Source: Roseburia rectibacter (lineage in GTDB: Bacteria > Bacillota > Clostridia > Lachnospirales > Lachnospiraceae). Taken from it: a stretch of DNA of 64,000 nucleotides. This document shows positions 16,716 through 27,274 of the stretch, in pieces. A program made the translations under genes and the position numbers. The notes beneath the pieces are model-generated. The model did not search any database. It saw nothing but the letters and a program-made list of their open reading frames with translations, and had not been told where the DNA came from. The stretch spans positions 2,383,001-2,447,000 of the forward strand of contig NZ_CP092473.1 of assembly GCF_014287515.2 (NCBI RefSeq), written 5' to 3'. Within the stretch, counting starts at the first letter, position 1. Each line of letters begins with the position of its first letter.

Positions 16716-17486
16716 TTAAATTAATACAATTTTACATACCGCAGCAGCCAAAACGATCACACCCTCGCACACTGTCACAAAATACCCTTCGGTATCCCCG
16801 GTAATACCGCCGAGTTCCTTTTTGCATTTTTTATAATAATACCAAAAAGTAATGCCGGCACCCACTAAAACGGCTGCACCGGTAATGCCGTCTATATATA
16901 GCATCAACACTGCTGCCGACAGTGTCTGCAAAAAAAGTGCTGCCTTTACTGTCCGTTCATGTGCCCTGCTCGTAAACATATATAAAAGTCCCTCTTTTTT
17001 AGCGCCTGGAAAGGTCACTGCTGCTATACCGCTTAGACATCTCGATAAAAAGAATCCGACTGCTGCAATTTCTATCTGCCGCACAGCATTTATTTCTGAA
17101 TAAGCTCCGATATAAATCAGTTCATAAAGCACCAGACAGATCACGGAAAAAGCACCTATGTGGGAATCTTTTAAGATCTCAAGTTTCCGCTCTCTCGGCT
17201 GATAGGAATGGAATGCGTCCATCGTATCCATAAAACCATCCACATGAAATCCACCGGTAACTGCAAGCGGGATTGCTGCACCTATCATGGCAAATGCCAT
17301 ATTTCCAACCGAAAACTTTCCGCAGAACCACCACCAGAACATCGTGATTCCACCGATCGCTGCTCCCACCCATGGAAAAAAACAAAATGCATATTTCATT
17401 TCTTTTTCCTGCCAGGTAAACTGCGGCATTGGGATCTGCGAATACATGGAAAATGCAATGATAAATGCTTTTAATGCTGTTGTCAT
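16716..17486 (-). CDS. cobS: Adenosylcobinamide-GDP ribazoletransferase (cobalamin synthase)
   Basis: Joins adenosylcobinamide-GDP and alpha-ribazole in the membrane, the last assembly step of coenzyme B12. It is a polytopic protein of 256 aa with the CobS signature around QIPMPQFTW, GGFHVDGFMDTMDAFHSYQ and ILKDSHIGAF. I prefer the ATG at 17486, which has GGAG six bases upstream, over the one at 17498. Last gene of cobT-cobU-cobS; it follows cobU by about 20 bases. Confidence 0.93.
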   Translation of the reverse strand: MTTALKAFIIAFSMYSQIPMPQFTWQEKEMKYAFCFFPWVGAAIGGITMFWWWFCGKFSVGNMAFAMIGAAIPLAVTGGFHVDGFMDTMDAFHSYQPRERKLEILKDSHIGAFSVICLVLYELIYIGAYSEINAVRQIEIAAVGFFLSRCLSGIAAVTFPGAKKEGLLYMFTSRAHERTVKAALFLQTLSAAVLMLYIDGITGAAVLVGAGITFWYYYKKCKKELGGITGDTEGYFVTVCEGVIVLAAAVCKIVLI

Positions 17487-17505
17487 AATCGTCTCCATTT
17501 CCGGG

Positions 17506-18222
17506 TTATTTTACAAGAAGCGGGATTCCCGCAACAACCTCAACAACTGAATCTGCCATTTCTGCCAGCAACTGATTGATCTGCCCAAGATTTCTGATAT
17601 ATTCCGTCGTCCCCGGCTCATAAGTGATTCCGTCCTCAAAAATCTGGTTGGTTACGACCACTAAATGAGCGGTCTGATCTCTCAGATGCCTGATCTGACG
17701 GATTATATTTTGGGCACAGCTATTTGTCTCTTTCTGTTGTTTCTTTGTTATATATACATCATTTTGTTCTGCGGGATTTTCTTCCTCCATACAGCCTCTC
17801 TCCTGCTCATCTCCAGGCTCCGGAAACATCTCGTTTGCGACAAGATTGGACATACACTCCAGCAAAGCCACCGGCATAGATGATTTTCTGCCGAATTCAT
17901 CCCCTACGCACATAAGAATTTCTGAAAATGCTTCGTCCACATTTATGGGACACTCCACTGTATAAAATCCCTTTCCTGCGCGCAATTTTCTGTGCCTCTC
18001 CACCCGGCGCATGCCCTCTTCTCCATACACACGCATCGTCGCAAGATAATACAACTTATGACTTTCCGCTGACAGATATCCATCACAGATTTCTGATGCG
18101 TGGTCCGCATCCGGGATTTTATTTCCAGTATCCTGATTCTTTTTCCCTGCCAGCTTCACTGCCAGATTTTCCGCATATTCCGACTTTCCGCTGCCGCTTG
18201 CACCTGTTACCAATATCATCAT
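17506..18222 (-). CDS. cobU: Adenosylcobinamide kinase / phosphate guanylyltransferase
   Basis: Phosphorylates adenosylcobinamide and then adds GMP, preparing it for CobS. The P-loop GASGSGKSEYAE is at the N-terminus and the guanylylation region is VERHRKLRAGKGFYTVE. At 238 aa it is about 50 residues longer than the usual 180: one insertion lies after the P-loop (about residues 30-52) and a second, acidic one (PGDEQERGCMEEENPAEQND...) near residues 135-165. The start ATG overlaps the cobT stop (ATGA type). Confidence 0.9.
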   Translation of the reverse strand: MMILVTGASGSGKSEYAENLAVKLAGKKNQDTGNKIPDADHASEICDGYLSAESHKLYYLATMRVYGEEGMRRVERHRKLRAGKGFYTVECPINVDEAFSEILMCVGDEFGRKSSMPVALLECMSNLVANEMFPEPGDEQERGCMEEENPAEQNDVYITKKQQKETNSCAQNIIRQIRHLRDQTAHLVVVTNQIFEDGITYEPGTTEYIRNLGQINQLLAEMADSVVEVVAGIPLLVK

Positions 18223-19301
18223 ATTTCCGTAAACCTCCGGTATGCTTCCACCCTGATATCTGAAAAAGTTGTCCTGTTATCATAGACAGCATGTACCGTA
18301 TCCAGAAGTCCAAACATCAGAACTGCGCCTGTTCCCTCACCGAGTGCTAACGCACCATCAATGACCGGATGTACTCCAAGTTCCTGTAAGATCAATGCCG
18401 CAGCAGGCTCTCTGCTTTTATGGGAGGCGATCAAAAAATCTTTTACCCCCGGCACCAGCCGTTCTGCCACAAGTGCAGAAACTGCACTGATCACACCGTC
18501 TAACACAACAGGAACACCATAAACTGCTCCTCCGATACACACACCACATAAGCCGGCAATATCAAGTCCTCCAACCGAACACAGAATCCGGAATGTCTCT
18601 TTGGAATCAAACTGATATTTTTCCCGTGCTGCATTGATGACTTCTATCTTGTGCTGTAATCCCTCATCACTTAACCCTGCACCTTTTCCGGTAATATCTG
18701 CAGTCCCACAGTCCAGCAGTGCCGCAGCCACAGCACTGCTGGTTGTTGTATTTCCAATTCCCATCTCACCGGTTGCAAACAGCATCACGCCATCTTCTTT
18801 ACATTTTTTGACGCTTTTAATCCCTGCTTCAATCGCAGCTAGTGCTTCCTGCTCTGTCATCGCAGGCTGTTTTAAGAAGTTTTTGGTACCAGGGCATACT
18901 TTTTTGTTCCAGACACCCTCCGGTGTTTTTTCTGCTGCGATACCAATATCGATTGGTATCACCTCGGCATTCACCTGTGCTGCCATAAGACAGACAGAAC
19001 TTTTTCTTTTTCCCATGGATTCTGCAACCTGATACGTGACCTCCTGTCCGGACTGGCTGATGCCCTCCTCGACGATTCCATTGTCTGCACACATCACGAT
19101 AACTGCCTTTTTCTGTATCGGAACACTCTCATCGCCCGTCACTGCACCGATCTGCGTAAATATCTTTTCAAAAATTCCCAGACCGTCTAATGGTTTCGCC
19201 AGGGAATCCCAGTTTTCCTGCACTTTTTTCCGTATGTTCTCATCTGGTTTTCTGATTTTGATTTGCTTAAGCTGCTGGTTTGTCATGTATTTTTTGTCCA
19301 T
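18219..19301 (-). CDS. cobT: Nicotinate-nucleotide-dimethylbenzimidazole phosphoribosyltransferase
   Basis: Makes alpha-ribazole phosphate, the lower-ligand nucleotide of B12. Family motifs are KPLDGLG, VMCADNGIVEEGISQ, GEMGIGNTTTSSAV, SVGGLDIAGLCGV and the catalytic Glu in ALALGEGTGAVL. The start is uncertain: ATG at 19301 or 19286, neither with a clear ribosome site; a TTG at 19337 would lie within the end of repeat copy 2. The repeat has replaced the natural upstream region, so expression here may have changed. Confidence 0.92.
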   Translation of the reverse strand: MDKKYMTNQQLKQIKIRKPDENIRKKVQENWDSLAKPLDGLGIFEKIFTQIGAVTGDESVPIQKKAVIVMCADNGIVEEGISQSGQEVTYQVAESMGKRKSSVCLMAAQVNAEVIPIDIGIAAEKTPEGVWNKKVCPGTKNFLKQPAMTEQEALAAIEAGIKSVKKCKEDGVMLFATGEMGIGNTTTSSAVAAALLDCGTADITGKGAGLSDEGLQHKIEVINAAREKYQFDSKETFRILCSVGGLDIAGLCGVCIGGAVYGVPVVLDGVISAVSALVAERLVPGVKDFLIASHKSREPAAALILQELGVHPVIDGALALGEGTGAVLMFGLLDTVHAVYDNRTTFSDIRVEAYRRFTEI

Positions 19302-19333
19302 TTCTATAATATCTATATTTTTATAAGCTCCCA

Positions 19334-20361
19334 ACAAATGCTGGTTTGTTTATGAAATAAATCATCTCCCCAAATGGTGTATCGTAGGATTGTGAGTGGC
19401 ATCTTGCGCAAAGCCGGAGTAATTTTTGTTCCGTTGTACGAAAATAAGAAAAGTCTAGGTATGCCTGAATTAGATTTTCTCGGAGTGACGTGACCGGCAA
19501 CAACGAGTCATCCATGACTCGATGCTGCCTTGTTCTGCCATCCGTGGCAGAACATCACTATGTATAGACAGGCACACCAAGATTTTCTAATTTTCTCCCA
19601 AAGTCACAAAATTAGCTCCGGCTTTGCGCAAGATGCCAGCCTCCAGGTTGTGAACACCATTTGGGTGGGCGGTTCATCTCAGAATTGTGGGCGCGGGTGT
19701 GGATTTTTGATATTCGCACGAATAAAAATATGCTTAAAATTCTAATGTGCTGTATCATTAATATTTAGCCTGATGACTTTCCAAAATTTTCAGCTGCTGC
19801 ATTGTATTACATGAAATTTTTCGTAAATTGCCAGATTAATAACGCAGAATATTTTTTCAAATGTGTATGGCAATAAATATGGGCAGAGTGGTATATATCG
19901 AGGTTTTTGCCAGTGTTGTCAAACAAATAATAAACCATTGAATATAGTTATTTGGAAATCTTTTTTTAATCAGATTCAGACACAAAACACTAAAAATTTA
20001 CGCACCCCCAAGGTTGTAAAATGAGTTTCCCAACGAAGGGTGGTTCACAGCCTTACGGCTGGCAAATCGCATCAAGCCGGGATTGCTTTTGTGACTTTGG
20101 GAGAAAATTAGAAAGTCTTTGTATGCCTGTTCACAATACAGTGTTGTGCTGCCATGGACGGCAGCACAAGTCCTAATGTGCCCGGACGGCACATTTAGGA
20201 CGCACACGTCACTCCGCCTCAACCTGAAGCAGGCATACTTAGACTTTCTTATTTTCGGACAACGGAACAAAACAGTCCCGGCTTGATGCAATTTGCCAAT
20301 CGAAAACCCCCGGAACCACCCTATACGAGGAAACTCATGTCACCCGCAAACCAGCATTTTT
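19334..20361 (-). mobile_element. 1-kb non-coding foldback element, copy 2 (inverted)
   Basis: Same element as at 14188 and 37746 but in the opposite orientation. Ends are ACAAATGCTGGTTTG (19334) and CAAACCAGCATTTTT (to 20361). The apical hairpin at 20170-20201 is identical in sequence to that of copy 3. It lies between cobQ and cobT, genes that would otherwise form one operon, and ends about 33 bases before the cobT start. No gene is seen inside. Its hairpins could stop or slow transcription coming from cobQ. Confidence 0.85.
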
Positions 20362-20436
20362 ATTTATTTCTGCTATCGTTTATTATAGGACAGTTTCCTG
20401 TATTCAGCAACAAACAAATTTCCTCTGTCAGATAAT

Positions 20437-22065
20437 TTACCGTTCCATTCCCATCATCTGATACACCGCATCCATATCCAAATATTCCCGCAGTGTATCA
20501 GCAAGTTTATCATACTGCGTTTCCTTAAATTCCTGATAACTCTGCAGTGTTGCTGTCTCCATGGAAATTCCTTTTTTTGCTGCCAGTGCTTCCACGATCT
20601 TTGCGGCGATACCGTCTGCATCGAATACACCGTGGACATACGTACCATAGATGTTTCCTTTGCATATTCCATCTGTCTTTTTCATTCCATTCTGATCTGT
20701 AATATAGCACAGATTTTCATTGTGATATCTCCGCAATTTGGTTTTCCGGCTTTGCATTTCCTGCTGTTTTTGTGATTTCTGCAGAATTTCAGCTCTCGCT
20801 CTCTGACACGGATCTGCAGCAGCCATATCCATCTCATTTTCCGTAAAATCCGTTCTGCTGCTCGCTCCCATATGAATCTCATACCCCGTCAGCTTCATGC
20901 CGGACAGTACAGACAGCACACCGGAAAGTTTTTCAAATTCCCCGTCCACCTGTGTTCTCGTCTTTTCCTGTTCCATCTCTGTTACCATCGGCAAAAGTTC
21001 CATGCCGCGCAGCATACCGCCCTCCTCAACACCATAAGGATCTGCAATACACTCTCCTAACATCTGGTAGCCGCCGCAGATTCCAAAGATCACGGCATCC
21101 TGATTTTTCGCATGCTTTTTTATGGCAGCTTCCAGACCATTCTGACGCATCCATTTTAAATCACCCATCGTATTTTTGCTGCCCGGCAGAATGATCATGT
21201 CAGGCTGATGCAGCTTTTCCGGTGTATCTATATAGCGGACAGAAACACCTTCGATCGATTCAAATACCATGAAATCCGTAAAATTGGAAATACGCGGAAA
21301 ACGGATAACTGCAATATCAACTGCCTTTTCCTCGTGATCCGTAAACCGGTCTGACAGACTGTCCTCATCTTCAAGTACTAAATGCATATAAGGCACGACT
21401 CCGGTAACCGGAATCCCGCCTTTTTCCTCTAACATCTGTATACCAGGATCTAAGATCGACACATCCCCGCGGAACTTATTGATGATAAGTCCTTTAATGC
21501 GTTCCCGTTCTTTTTCTTCTAACAAAACTAATGTACCGATCAGCTGTGCAAATACACCCCCACGGTCAATATCCCCGACGAGCAGTACCGGTGCGTCTAA
21601 TAACTCTGCAAGCCCCATGTTTACAATATCGTTTTCTTTGAGATTGATCTCTGCCGGACTGCCGGCTCCTTCGACCACTATGATATCAGCCTGCTGCTCT
21701 AACGTCTGATATGCTTTTAAAATATCCGGGATCAGTTTCTTTTTATACGCAAAATAATCCCGTGCCTTCATATTTTTAAGCACTTCGCCGTTTACGATCA
21801 CCTGGGAGCCTGTATCATTCGTTGGTTTTAAAAGAATCGGATTCATGCAGACCTGCGGTTTTATCCCTGCTGCCTCTGCCTGCATGACCTGCGCACGCCC
21901 CATCTCAAGTCCCTCTTCGGTAATATAAGAGTTGAGTGCCATATTTTGGGATTTGAATGGTGCCACACGGTAACCGTCCTGCTTAAAAATACGGCATAAA
22001 CCTGCTACAAGCAGGCTTTTCCCAGCATTTGACATTGTTCCCTGAATCATGATTCTTTTTGCCAT
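20437..22065 (-). CDS. cobQ: Cobyric acid synthase
   Basis: ATP- and glutamine-dependent amidase (CobQ/CbiP) that amidates four side chains of the corrin ring. The N-terminal synthetase domain has the P-loop-like [15 protein letters not shown] and [12 protein letters not shown]. The C-terminal glutaminase domain carries the nucleophile Cys in [12 protein letters not shown] and the His in GTYVHGVFD. At 542 aa it is about 40 longer than usual because of a charged insertion near residues 405-455 ([18 protein letters not shown]...). It leads the split cob cluster. I see no cobalamin riboswitch upstream. Confidence 0.95.
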   Translation of the reverse strand: MAKRIMIQGTMSNAGKSLLVAGLCRIFKQDGYRVAPFKSQNMALNSYITEEGLEMGRAQVMQAEAAGIKPQVCMNPILLKPTNDTGSQVIVNGEVLKNMKARDYFAYKKKLIPDILKAYQTLEQQADIIVVEGAGSPAEINLKENDIVNMGLAELLDAPVLLVGDIDRGGVFAQLIGTLVLLEEKERERIKGLIINKFRGDVSILDPGIQMLEEKGGIPVTGVVPYMHLVLEDEDSLSDRFTDHEEKAVDIAVIRFPRISNFTDFMVFESIEGVSVRYIDTPEKLHQPDMIILPGSKNTMGDLKWMRQNGLEAAIKKHAKNQDAVIFGICGGYQMLGECIADPYGVEEGGMLRGMELLPMVTEMEQEKTRTQVDGEFEKLSGVLSVLSGMKLTGYEIHMGASSRTDFTENEMDMAAADPCQRARAEILQKSQKQQEMQSRKTKLRRYHNENLCYITDQNGMKKTDGICKGNIYGTYVHGVFDADGIAAKIVEALAAKKGISMETATLQSYQEFKETQYDKLADTLREYLDMDAVYQMMGMER

Positions 22066-22105
22066 AAATTTATTTCTCTTTCCTATCCCTGTATTTTCTT
22101 TTTAG

Positions 22106-22133
22106 AACAAAGAGGTGCTTGCGACTCTTTCGC
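22106..22133 (-). repeat. Short structured repeat D, copy 2 (hairpin only)
   Basis: AACAAAGAGGTGCTTGCGAC then TCTTTCGC on the plus strand, matching the hairpin part of copies at 15662 and 45180 with a few changes that weaken the stem. It sits in the 78-bp gap between the sugar-binding protein gene and cobQ and may end the sugar-locus transcript. Confidence 0.55.
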
Positions 22134-22143
22134 ATTTACCCAT

Positions 22144-23886
22144 CTACTCTCGGCGGCTGATCTCATCCCGCAGTAACGCGGTCATTTCCTGATCTGCTTT
22201 TTTTAGACCGACAGCTTTTAATTTTTGCTGCATCTCATCCCATTTTGCATCAAAATCCTCCGGTTTGCAGACAATGCAGTCGATCAGTCCTTTCCATGCT
22301 ATGTCATTCAGATTACTTAATATCTGATTCAGCTCATCCGGCAGTGTCAAAGACCAGAGCGGTGAATAATTTTCTTTTTCAAATTCTTCTTTCTGTGGGA
22401 AAATATCGATCAGCATATCTGCATTCCATGCTTTTAATGCCTCTTTTTCCATCTCATCATAACTTTCCTTTATCACATTTCTTGAACTCTTGCTGTATGA
22501 ATTGCCGGTAGAATCAACTGCCTCATTTCCATAACTTGGAAACGGATATACACGGAAGCCAACTCCTGTGCGCTCCGAATAATTCGTATCACTTTTCGAT
22601 ACCTCAAGGTCTTCCTCCGTAATACAGCGTTTTCCATTTTCATCATAATAGTAGTTAACTCCTTCGATTCCCCAGTTCAGAAGGATCTGTCCCTCATCAC
22701 TGCATATCCAGTCCAGAAATTTGACCGCCCGTACAGGATCTTTACAGCTTTTCGTAATACCGATTCCCCAGCCGACTGCCAGACTTCTCTGCTTTAAAGA
22801 CGGGCATTTTACAGATTCATCAATCGTAACCGGAAGTCCCGCATAAGTCCGCTCGTCCTGTCCTTCCGATCTTAAAGATACCTCCGCATTTGCATAATCC
22901 CAGTCTTTATCCAGCAGTCCAAGCACCCTGCCGTCTGCAATCTTCATAATATAATCTTCGTGTGTCTGTGTGGCAAATTCCGGATCTAAAATTCCTTCAT
23001 TATATATTTCGTTCAGCCATTCATAATATTCTTTCTGTCCATCCGCTGCATGCTTATAATATACTTCTTCCTTGTCCTCATCCACGATCCACTGACCATT
23101 ATCCGGCGAACCATTTGCGATAAACCCGGACGGATTAGACAACATCGTATACCAGTGCCAGTCAGAACATGCAATGGAAATACCGATGGTCGGTTTTTCA
23201 TTAATAGTGGGATATTTTACCATATAGTCACGGATCATCTGTGTATATTCATCTAATGTATATGGTATCTGATACCCGTTTTCCTGCAATACCGCCCACT
23301 GGAGCTGGGCTGTCCCTGATGTTTCCAATATTTCTTCCTGCACCTTGTCACTGCATAACTGGTAAATAGATGGATCATCACTGGAATAACGCAGATTTTC
23401 GTACTCATCTCCATACAATTTTTTAATATTAGGACCATACTCATCGATCAGATCTGACATATCAATCAATGCATCATTCTGGATCAATGTCGGAGCATCC
23501 CCTTTTGCAAACACAAGATCCGGATATTCCCCGGTTGCAACCATCAGCGCAATACGGTTATCACTGGCATCCGCAGGGTAATCCATCTTTAGCGTAACAC
23601 CTGTCTTTTCTGTTATTTTCTGTGCGACAGGATCTGTCCATGTGTCCTCCATCCCGTCCGCATTATAAAATGTAAATGTAACCGGTTCTAAATCTTCCTG
23701 ACTGCTCTCCTGCTTTTGTGTGTCTGAAACAGTTGTATTTTCTGTGGCCCCACAGCCATATAACCCCATCAGCAGACTGCCTGTGATAAGACCACTTACG
23801 ATCCTGCTGCACACTGTTCTATTGCATGCAAAATATTTACATACAAAAGTTTTACCTATACCTTTGTATAAAAAACTCCTTCCCAT
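22144..23886 (-). CDS. Sugar ABC transporter binding lipoprotein (second of two)
   Basis: A 580-aa extracellular solute-binding protein of the large LplA-like type. It has a long N-terminus, a hydrophobic signal segment (IVSGLITGSLLMGLYGC) and a lipobox LYGC, so it is a lipoprotein outside the membrane. Family features include TFYNADGMEDTWTDPVAQ near the start and the late segment VRAVKFLDWICSDEGQIL. It is the last gene of the sugar locus, behind the histidine kinase. It shares the fold but not close sequence with the other binding protein at 30266, and no second permease pair is present, so it may use the LplB/LplC pair or act as a ligand sensor for the kinase (inference). Confidence 0.88.
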   Translation of the reverse strand: MGRSFLYKGIGKTFVCKYFACNRTVCSRIVSGLITGSLLMGLYGCGATENTTVSDTQKQESSQEDLEPVTFTFYNADGMEDTWTDPVAQKITEKTGVTLKMDYPADASDNRIALMVATGEYPDLVFAKGDAPTLIQNDALIDMSDLIDEYGPNIKKLYGDEYENLRYSSDDPSIYQLCSDKVQEEILETSGTAQLQWAVLQENGYQIPYTLDEYTQMIRDYMVKYPTINEKPTIGISIACSDWHWYTMLSNPSGFIANGSPDNGQWIVDEDKEEVYYKHAADGQKEYYEWLNEIYNEGILDPEFATQTHEDYIMKIADGRVLGLLDKDWDYANAEVSLRSEGQDERTYAGLPVTIDESVKCPSLKQRSLAVGWGIGITKSCKDPVRAVKFLDWICSDEGQILLNWGIEGVNYYYDENGKRCITEEDLEVSKSDTNYSERTGVGFRVYPFPSYGNEAVDSTGNSYSKSSRNVIKESYDEMEKEALKAWNADMLIDIFPQKEEFEKENYSPLWSLTLPDELNQILSNLNDIAWKGLIDCIVCKPEDFDAKWDEMQQKLKAVGLKKADQEMTALLRDEISRRE

Positions 23887-23936
23887 ATATCCTGCCCCTT
23901 TAAATTATTTTCTCATTTTCAGAATGTAATATTTCA

Positions 23937-25727
23937 TTACTCAATTTCCGACGTCAGAACCGGAAGTTTGATACTGACTTTCGTTCCTGCTCCTGTCTTA
24001 CTCTCAAATTCTACTCCGTAATTCTCCCCATACTGAAGTTTAATTCTCTGATTGACATTACAGATTCCGATATGCGTCCGGTCAAGATTGTCAAAATCAT
24101 TCAACGCCTTACGCACTTCGTCTAGTTTTTCCATGGACATTCCGCATCCATTATCTGATACTGTAATCCACAGATGGGATCTCACTTCAACCCTGATCAC
24201 GATTTCTCCCCCGCTTTCCTTTGCCTCAAGTCCATGCACAAATGCATTTTCCACAAAGGGCTGGATCAATAGCGGCATAACCTTCAGTGAACTGATATCT
24301 CCCTCCGTCTCAATACTGTAATGAATCCTGTCATGGAAACGGTAATCCTGTATTTTCAGATAATACTCGACTAACTTCAATTCTGATTTTAACGGCTGTA
24401 ATGTATTGCTTACCTGAATATTTCTCCGCATGATCTTTGCAAGCATTTTTGCTAATTCTTCGATATCCGGCTGATTGTGAATCCTTGCCTGCATGCGGAT
24501 CGTCTCCAACGTATTATACAAAAAATGCGGATTAATCTGGCTTGCAAGCATCTTAAATTCCACTTCTTTCTGCCTTGCATTGACCTGTTCTTTCTGCACA
24601 CGCTCCTTGATCACATTATTCATCAGTTCCTGGATAGAATCGATCATAACCTTCAGATCACGATAAAGATCTGTGATTTCATCCTCACCGCCGATATCTT
24701 CTGTAATATTAAAATCTCCGGTTGCCGCCTTGTGCATCTGGAGACGGAACGTATTTACCCTTGCACTGAACTGATTGGAAAATGCTAAAATGATTCCAAG
24801 TCCAAATGCCACACATACAAGCTGCGGCACAAGACTTCCCAACGCACTGCGTGCTGCTGATCCGGCAATCTCCTCATACGGACATACACTTACTAACGTA
24901 TAATAATCATCAGAGTAATCCGGTTTTACCCGCACTGTCGATAAAAGACAGGTATCTTCGCCCTGAAAACGTACTTTTCCGGAATAAGTATCATCTTTGA
25001 TCTGCTTTAATAACAGAATCATCTCATCTGTATCACGGTTATTTTCATTGCGATGTAAAACCACAGTATCATCATACACTAAATAAGTATCCTGTGTCCG
25101 CTCCTGCACCGGCAGTTCTGTACGCTTATACTGCATGGTTATCGCAAGTACACCGACCGGCTCCATATCCTTTGTATATAAAAGTCTTGACATCCGAAGG
25201 GAATCTTTGCGTTTGAGCGAATCATACGAATAAGACCAGTAAGGCTTTCCATCCAGATCTAATGTATTCTGGTACCATGGTTTCTCTGCGATCTCCTGGT
25301 CTACATGTACAAAATATTCATTATTGGAAATTGTATCATTATTAAGATACAATGTGATACTTGAAATTTCATGATAATAATATTTCAGATAATCAGAAAT
25401 GGTATCATAGTCTCTGTAATCTGCAAGAATCTCTGAATAATTTTCATATTGATGAAATGCGATATGCTCGATCTTTTCATCAAAGTACATCTGTTTGGAA
25501 ATATCAGAGATGACGGACATACTTTCGCTCATGGAATCTGCGATCATATTCAGTCCATCCATCTCGCTTTCCTTTGCTTTCTGGATCAGTACCGTTCTTG
25601 TATTCTGATAAGTATAAATATCCAATAACAAGATCGGCAGAATTCCTCCGGCAATATATATAAAGAGCATTCTCTCCCGCAGTCTTAAGTTACCTATAAA
25701 CGTTTTTATCCGGGCAAACAAACTCAT
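23937..25727 (-). CDS. Sensor histidine kinase, YesM type
   Basis: A 596-aa membrane kinase: helix 1 (about residues 20-36), an extracellular sensor of about 260 residues, helix 2 (about 297-316), a HAMP linker, a His_kinase domain with phospho-acceptor His401 (QINPHFLYNTLETI), and an HATPase with N box and DNGCGMSMEKL. YesM kinases normally pair with an AraC-type YesN response regulator next door and control sugar genes. None is found here, so it is an orphan within the window. It lies between GH29 and a binding protein on the same strand. Confidence 0.93.
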   Translation of the reverse strand: MSLFARIKTFIGNLRLRERMLFIYIAGGILPILLLDIYTYQNTRTVLIQKAKESEMDGLNMIADSMSESMSVISDISKQMYFDEKIEHIAFHQYENYSEILADYRDYDTISDYLKYYYHEISSITLYLNNDTISNNEYFVHVDQEIAEKPWYQNTLDLDGKPYWSYSYDSLKRKDSLRMSRLLYTKDMEPVGVLAITMQYKRTELPVQERTQDTYLVYDDTVVLHRNENNRDTDEMILLLKQIKDDTYSGKVRFQGEDTCLLSTVRVKPDYSDDYYTLVSVCPYEEIAGSAARSALGSLVPQLVCVAFGLGIILAFSNQFSARVNTFRLQMHKAATGDFNITEDIGGEDEITDLYRDLKVMIDSIQELMNNVIKERVQKEQVNARQKEVEFKMLASQINPHFLYNTLETIRMQARIHNQPDIEELAKMLAKIMRRNIQVSNTLQPLKSELKLVEYYLKIQDYRFHDRIHYSIETEGDISSLKVMPLLIQPFVENAFVHGLEAKESGGEIVIRVEVRSHLWITVSDNGCGMSMEKLDEVRKALNDFDNLDRTHIGICNVNQRIKLQYGENYGVEFESKTGAGTKVSIKLPVLTSEIE

Positions 25728-25777
25728 ATTTCTACACCTTTCGTTTGTCTTTCAGTCAGACCGGCATTTCCCACTAT

Positions 25778-27259
25778 TTATTCCGGGCAAACACGTACTA
25801 TAACCGGAAATCTGCTGTTTATTCCGGGTGCTGTGACATGAAGTCCCTCCCCGTCAACAGACCACTGCAGCTTACCGTCATATCCTAAAATGTCCACCGA
25901 ATCAATGATGCCATGAAACTCCGGTACATTCTGGTCACTGCTGTCTGCAAGTGAATGGATACAGAAAACACCATCTTTAGGACATTGTAACGCAATCGCG
26001 TAAATATTTCCATGATTAATCGTAAAACGATAATCTCTGTCTGTAAATTTCAGTTCTTTCTGATCCTGAAACTGCCCTTCTGCCGTTACAGTAGGTCCTT
26101 CCATGGATTTTCTCCATACCTTTGCCCCCGTGATGGCTTCACTGTTTACTTTCATCCATCCTGCAAGGTCTTCTAAAATCGCACGGTCGCCATCCGGTAT
26201 GGTTCCATCCGCTTTTGGACCGATATTCAGTAAAAGATTTCCGTTTTTGCTGACCACATCAACAAGCGTACAGATGATCTCATTGCTGCTCTTATAATCT
26301 AACGTATCTGTATAGCACCAGGAATTTCTTGCTACCGCCGTATCTGTCTGCCATTCATACGGCTTTGCCTCCGCAAAACCACCTCGTTCTACTTCTACAA
26401 TACCGCTGCCAAACATCATTGCATCATGTTTATAACAGATTTTTACATCTTTGCCCCATTTTACGCCACAGTTATAATAAAATGCTGCAATTTTCTTTAA
26501 ATATGGCTTAAATGCCTGATGCTGTACCCACCAGTCAAAATAAAGCAGCGATGGTTGATAATTTAAGATCAGTTCTGCGGTGCGTGCTAACCAGTCATTT
26601 AAAAATTCTTCCGTCGGATATGGTTCTCCATAAAGATCTTCCGCATCCGGTTCCGGCATAGACGGCCAGTACAGATCTCCTTTTTGCAGAGGTTCTCTGA
26701 TATCACTGTCAAATTCTTTTCCATGCCCTAAGAAAAACCAGTGTTCTGCACGGTGGGAAGATGCACAAAACATCATACCCTGTTTTTCAATCTCTTCTTT
26801 CAGTTCCCCAAGCACATCCCTCTTTGGTCCCATCTCTGCGGCATTCCAGTGGGACAGTCCGCTTTTGTACATCTGAAATCCATCATGATGTTCCGCAACC
26901 GGAAATACATAACCGGCACCAGCCTCTTTAAATAATTTTACCCATTCTGCAGGGTTAAATTTTTCAGCACGAAACATTGGAATAAAATCTTTGTAACCAA
27001 AATTTTTCTGGCTTCCGTAAGTTTTTACATGGTGTTCATATGCAGGCATTCCTTCGATATACATGTTCCTCGGATACCATTCATTAGAGTTTGCAGGAAC
27101 GCTGTAAACACCCCAGTGGATGAAGATTCCAAAATGGTTTTGTTTAAACCAGTCCGGGGTGTTTGCCTGCATCAGGGAGGACCAGGTGGGTTGATACGGT
27201 CCTTCTGCAATGATGCGGTCTACGGTTTCAAGAAGTTGTTGTTCTTTCTGCTGTTCCAT
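25778..27259 (-). CDS. GH29 alpha-L-fucosidase
   Basis: Retaining exo-fucosidase of 493 aa, without a signal peptide, so it acts in the cytoplasm on imported sugars. Family motifs are FGIFIHWGVYSVPANSNEWY, PVAEHHDGFQMY and the nucleophile Asp242 in LLYFDWWVQ. A C-terminal beta domain follows from about residue 370. It starts 15 bases after the GH42 gene with AAGGGA upstream. The acid/base Glu is not conserved across the family, so I do not assign it. The pairing with a beta-galactosidase points to fucosylated galactose-containing oligosaccharides such as host mucin, milk or plant xyloglucan fragments. Confidence 0.93.
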   Translation of the reverse strand: MEQQKEQQLLETVDRIIAEGPYQPTWSSLMQANTPDWFKQNHFGIFIHWGVYSVPANSNEWYPRNMYIEGMPAYEHHVKTYGSQKNFGYKDFIPMFRAEKFNPAEWVKLFKEAGAGYVFPVAEHHDGFQMYKSGLSHWNAAEMGPKRDVLGELKEEIEKQGMMFCASSHRAEHWFFLGHGKEFDSDIREPLQKGDLYWPSMPEPDAEDLYGEPYPTEEFLNDWLARTAELILNYQPSLLYFDWWVQHQAFKPYLKKIAAFYYNCGVKWGKDVKICYKHDAMMFGSGIVEVERGGFAEAKPYEWQTDTAVARNSWCYTDTLDYKSSNEIICTLVDVVSKNGNLLLNIGPKADGTIPDGDRAILEDLAGWMKVNSEAITGAKVWRKSMEGPTVTAEGQFQDQKELKFTDRDYRFTINHGNIYAIALQCPKDGVFCIHSLADSSDQNVPEFHGIIDSVDILGYDGKLQWSVDGEGLHVTAPGINSRFPVIVRVCPE

Positions 27260-27274
27260 AACATGTGTCCCTTT

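Noticed and set aside
22066..22143. Cobalamin riboswitch before cobQ
   Set aside because: The gap is only 78 bases and holds a repeat hairpin; no B12-box is seen.
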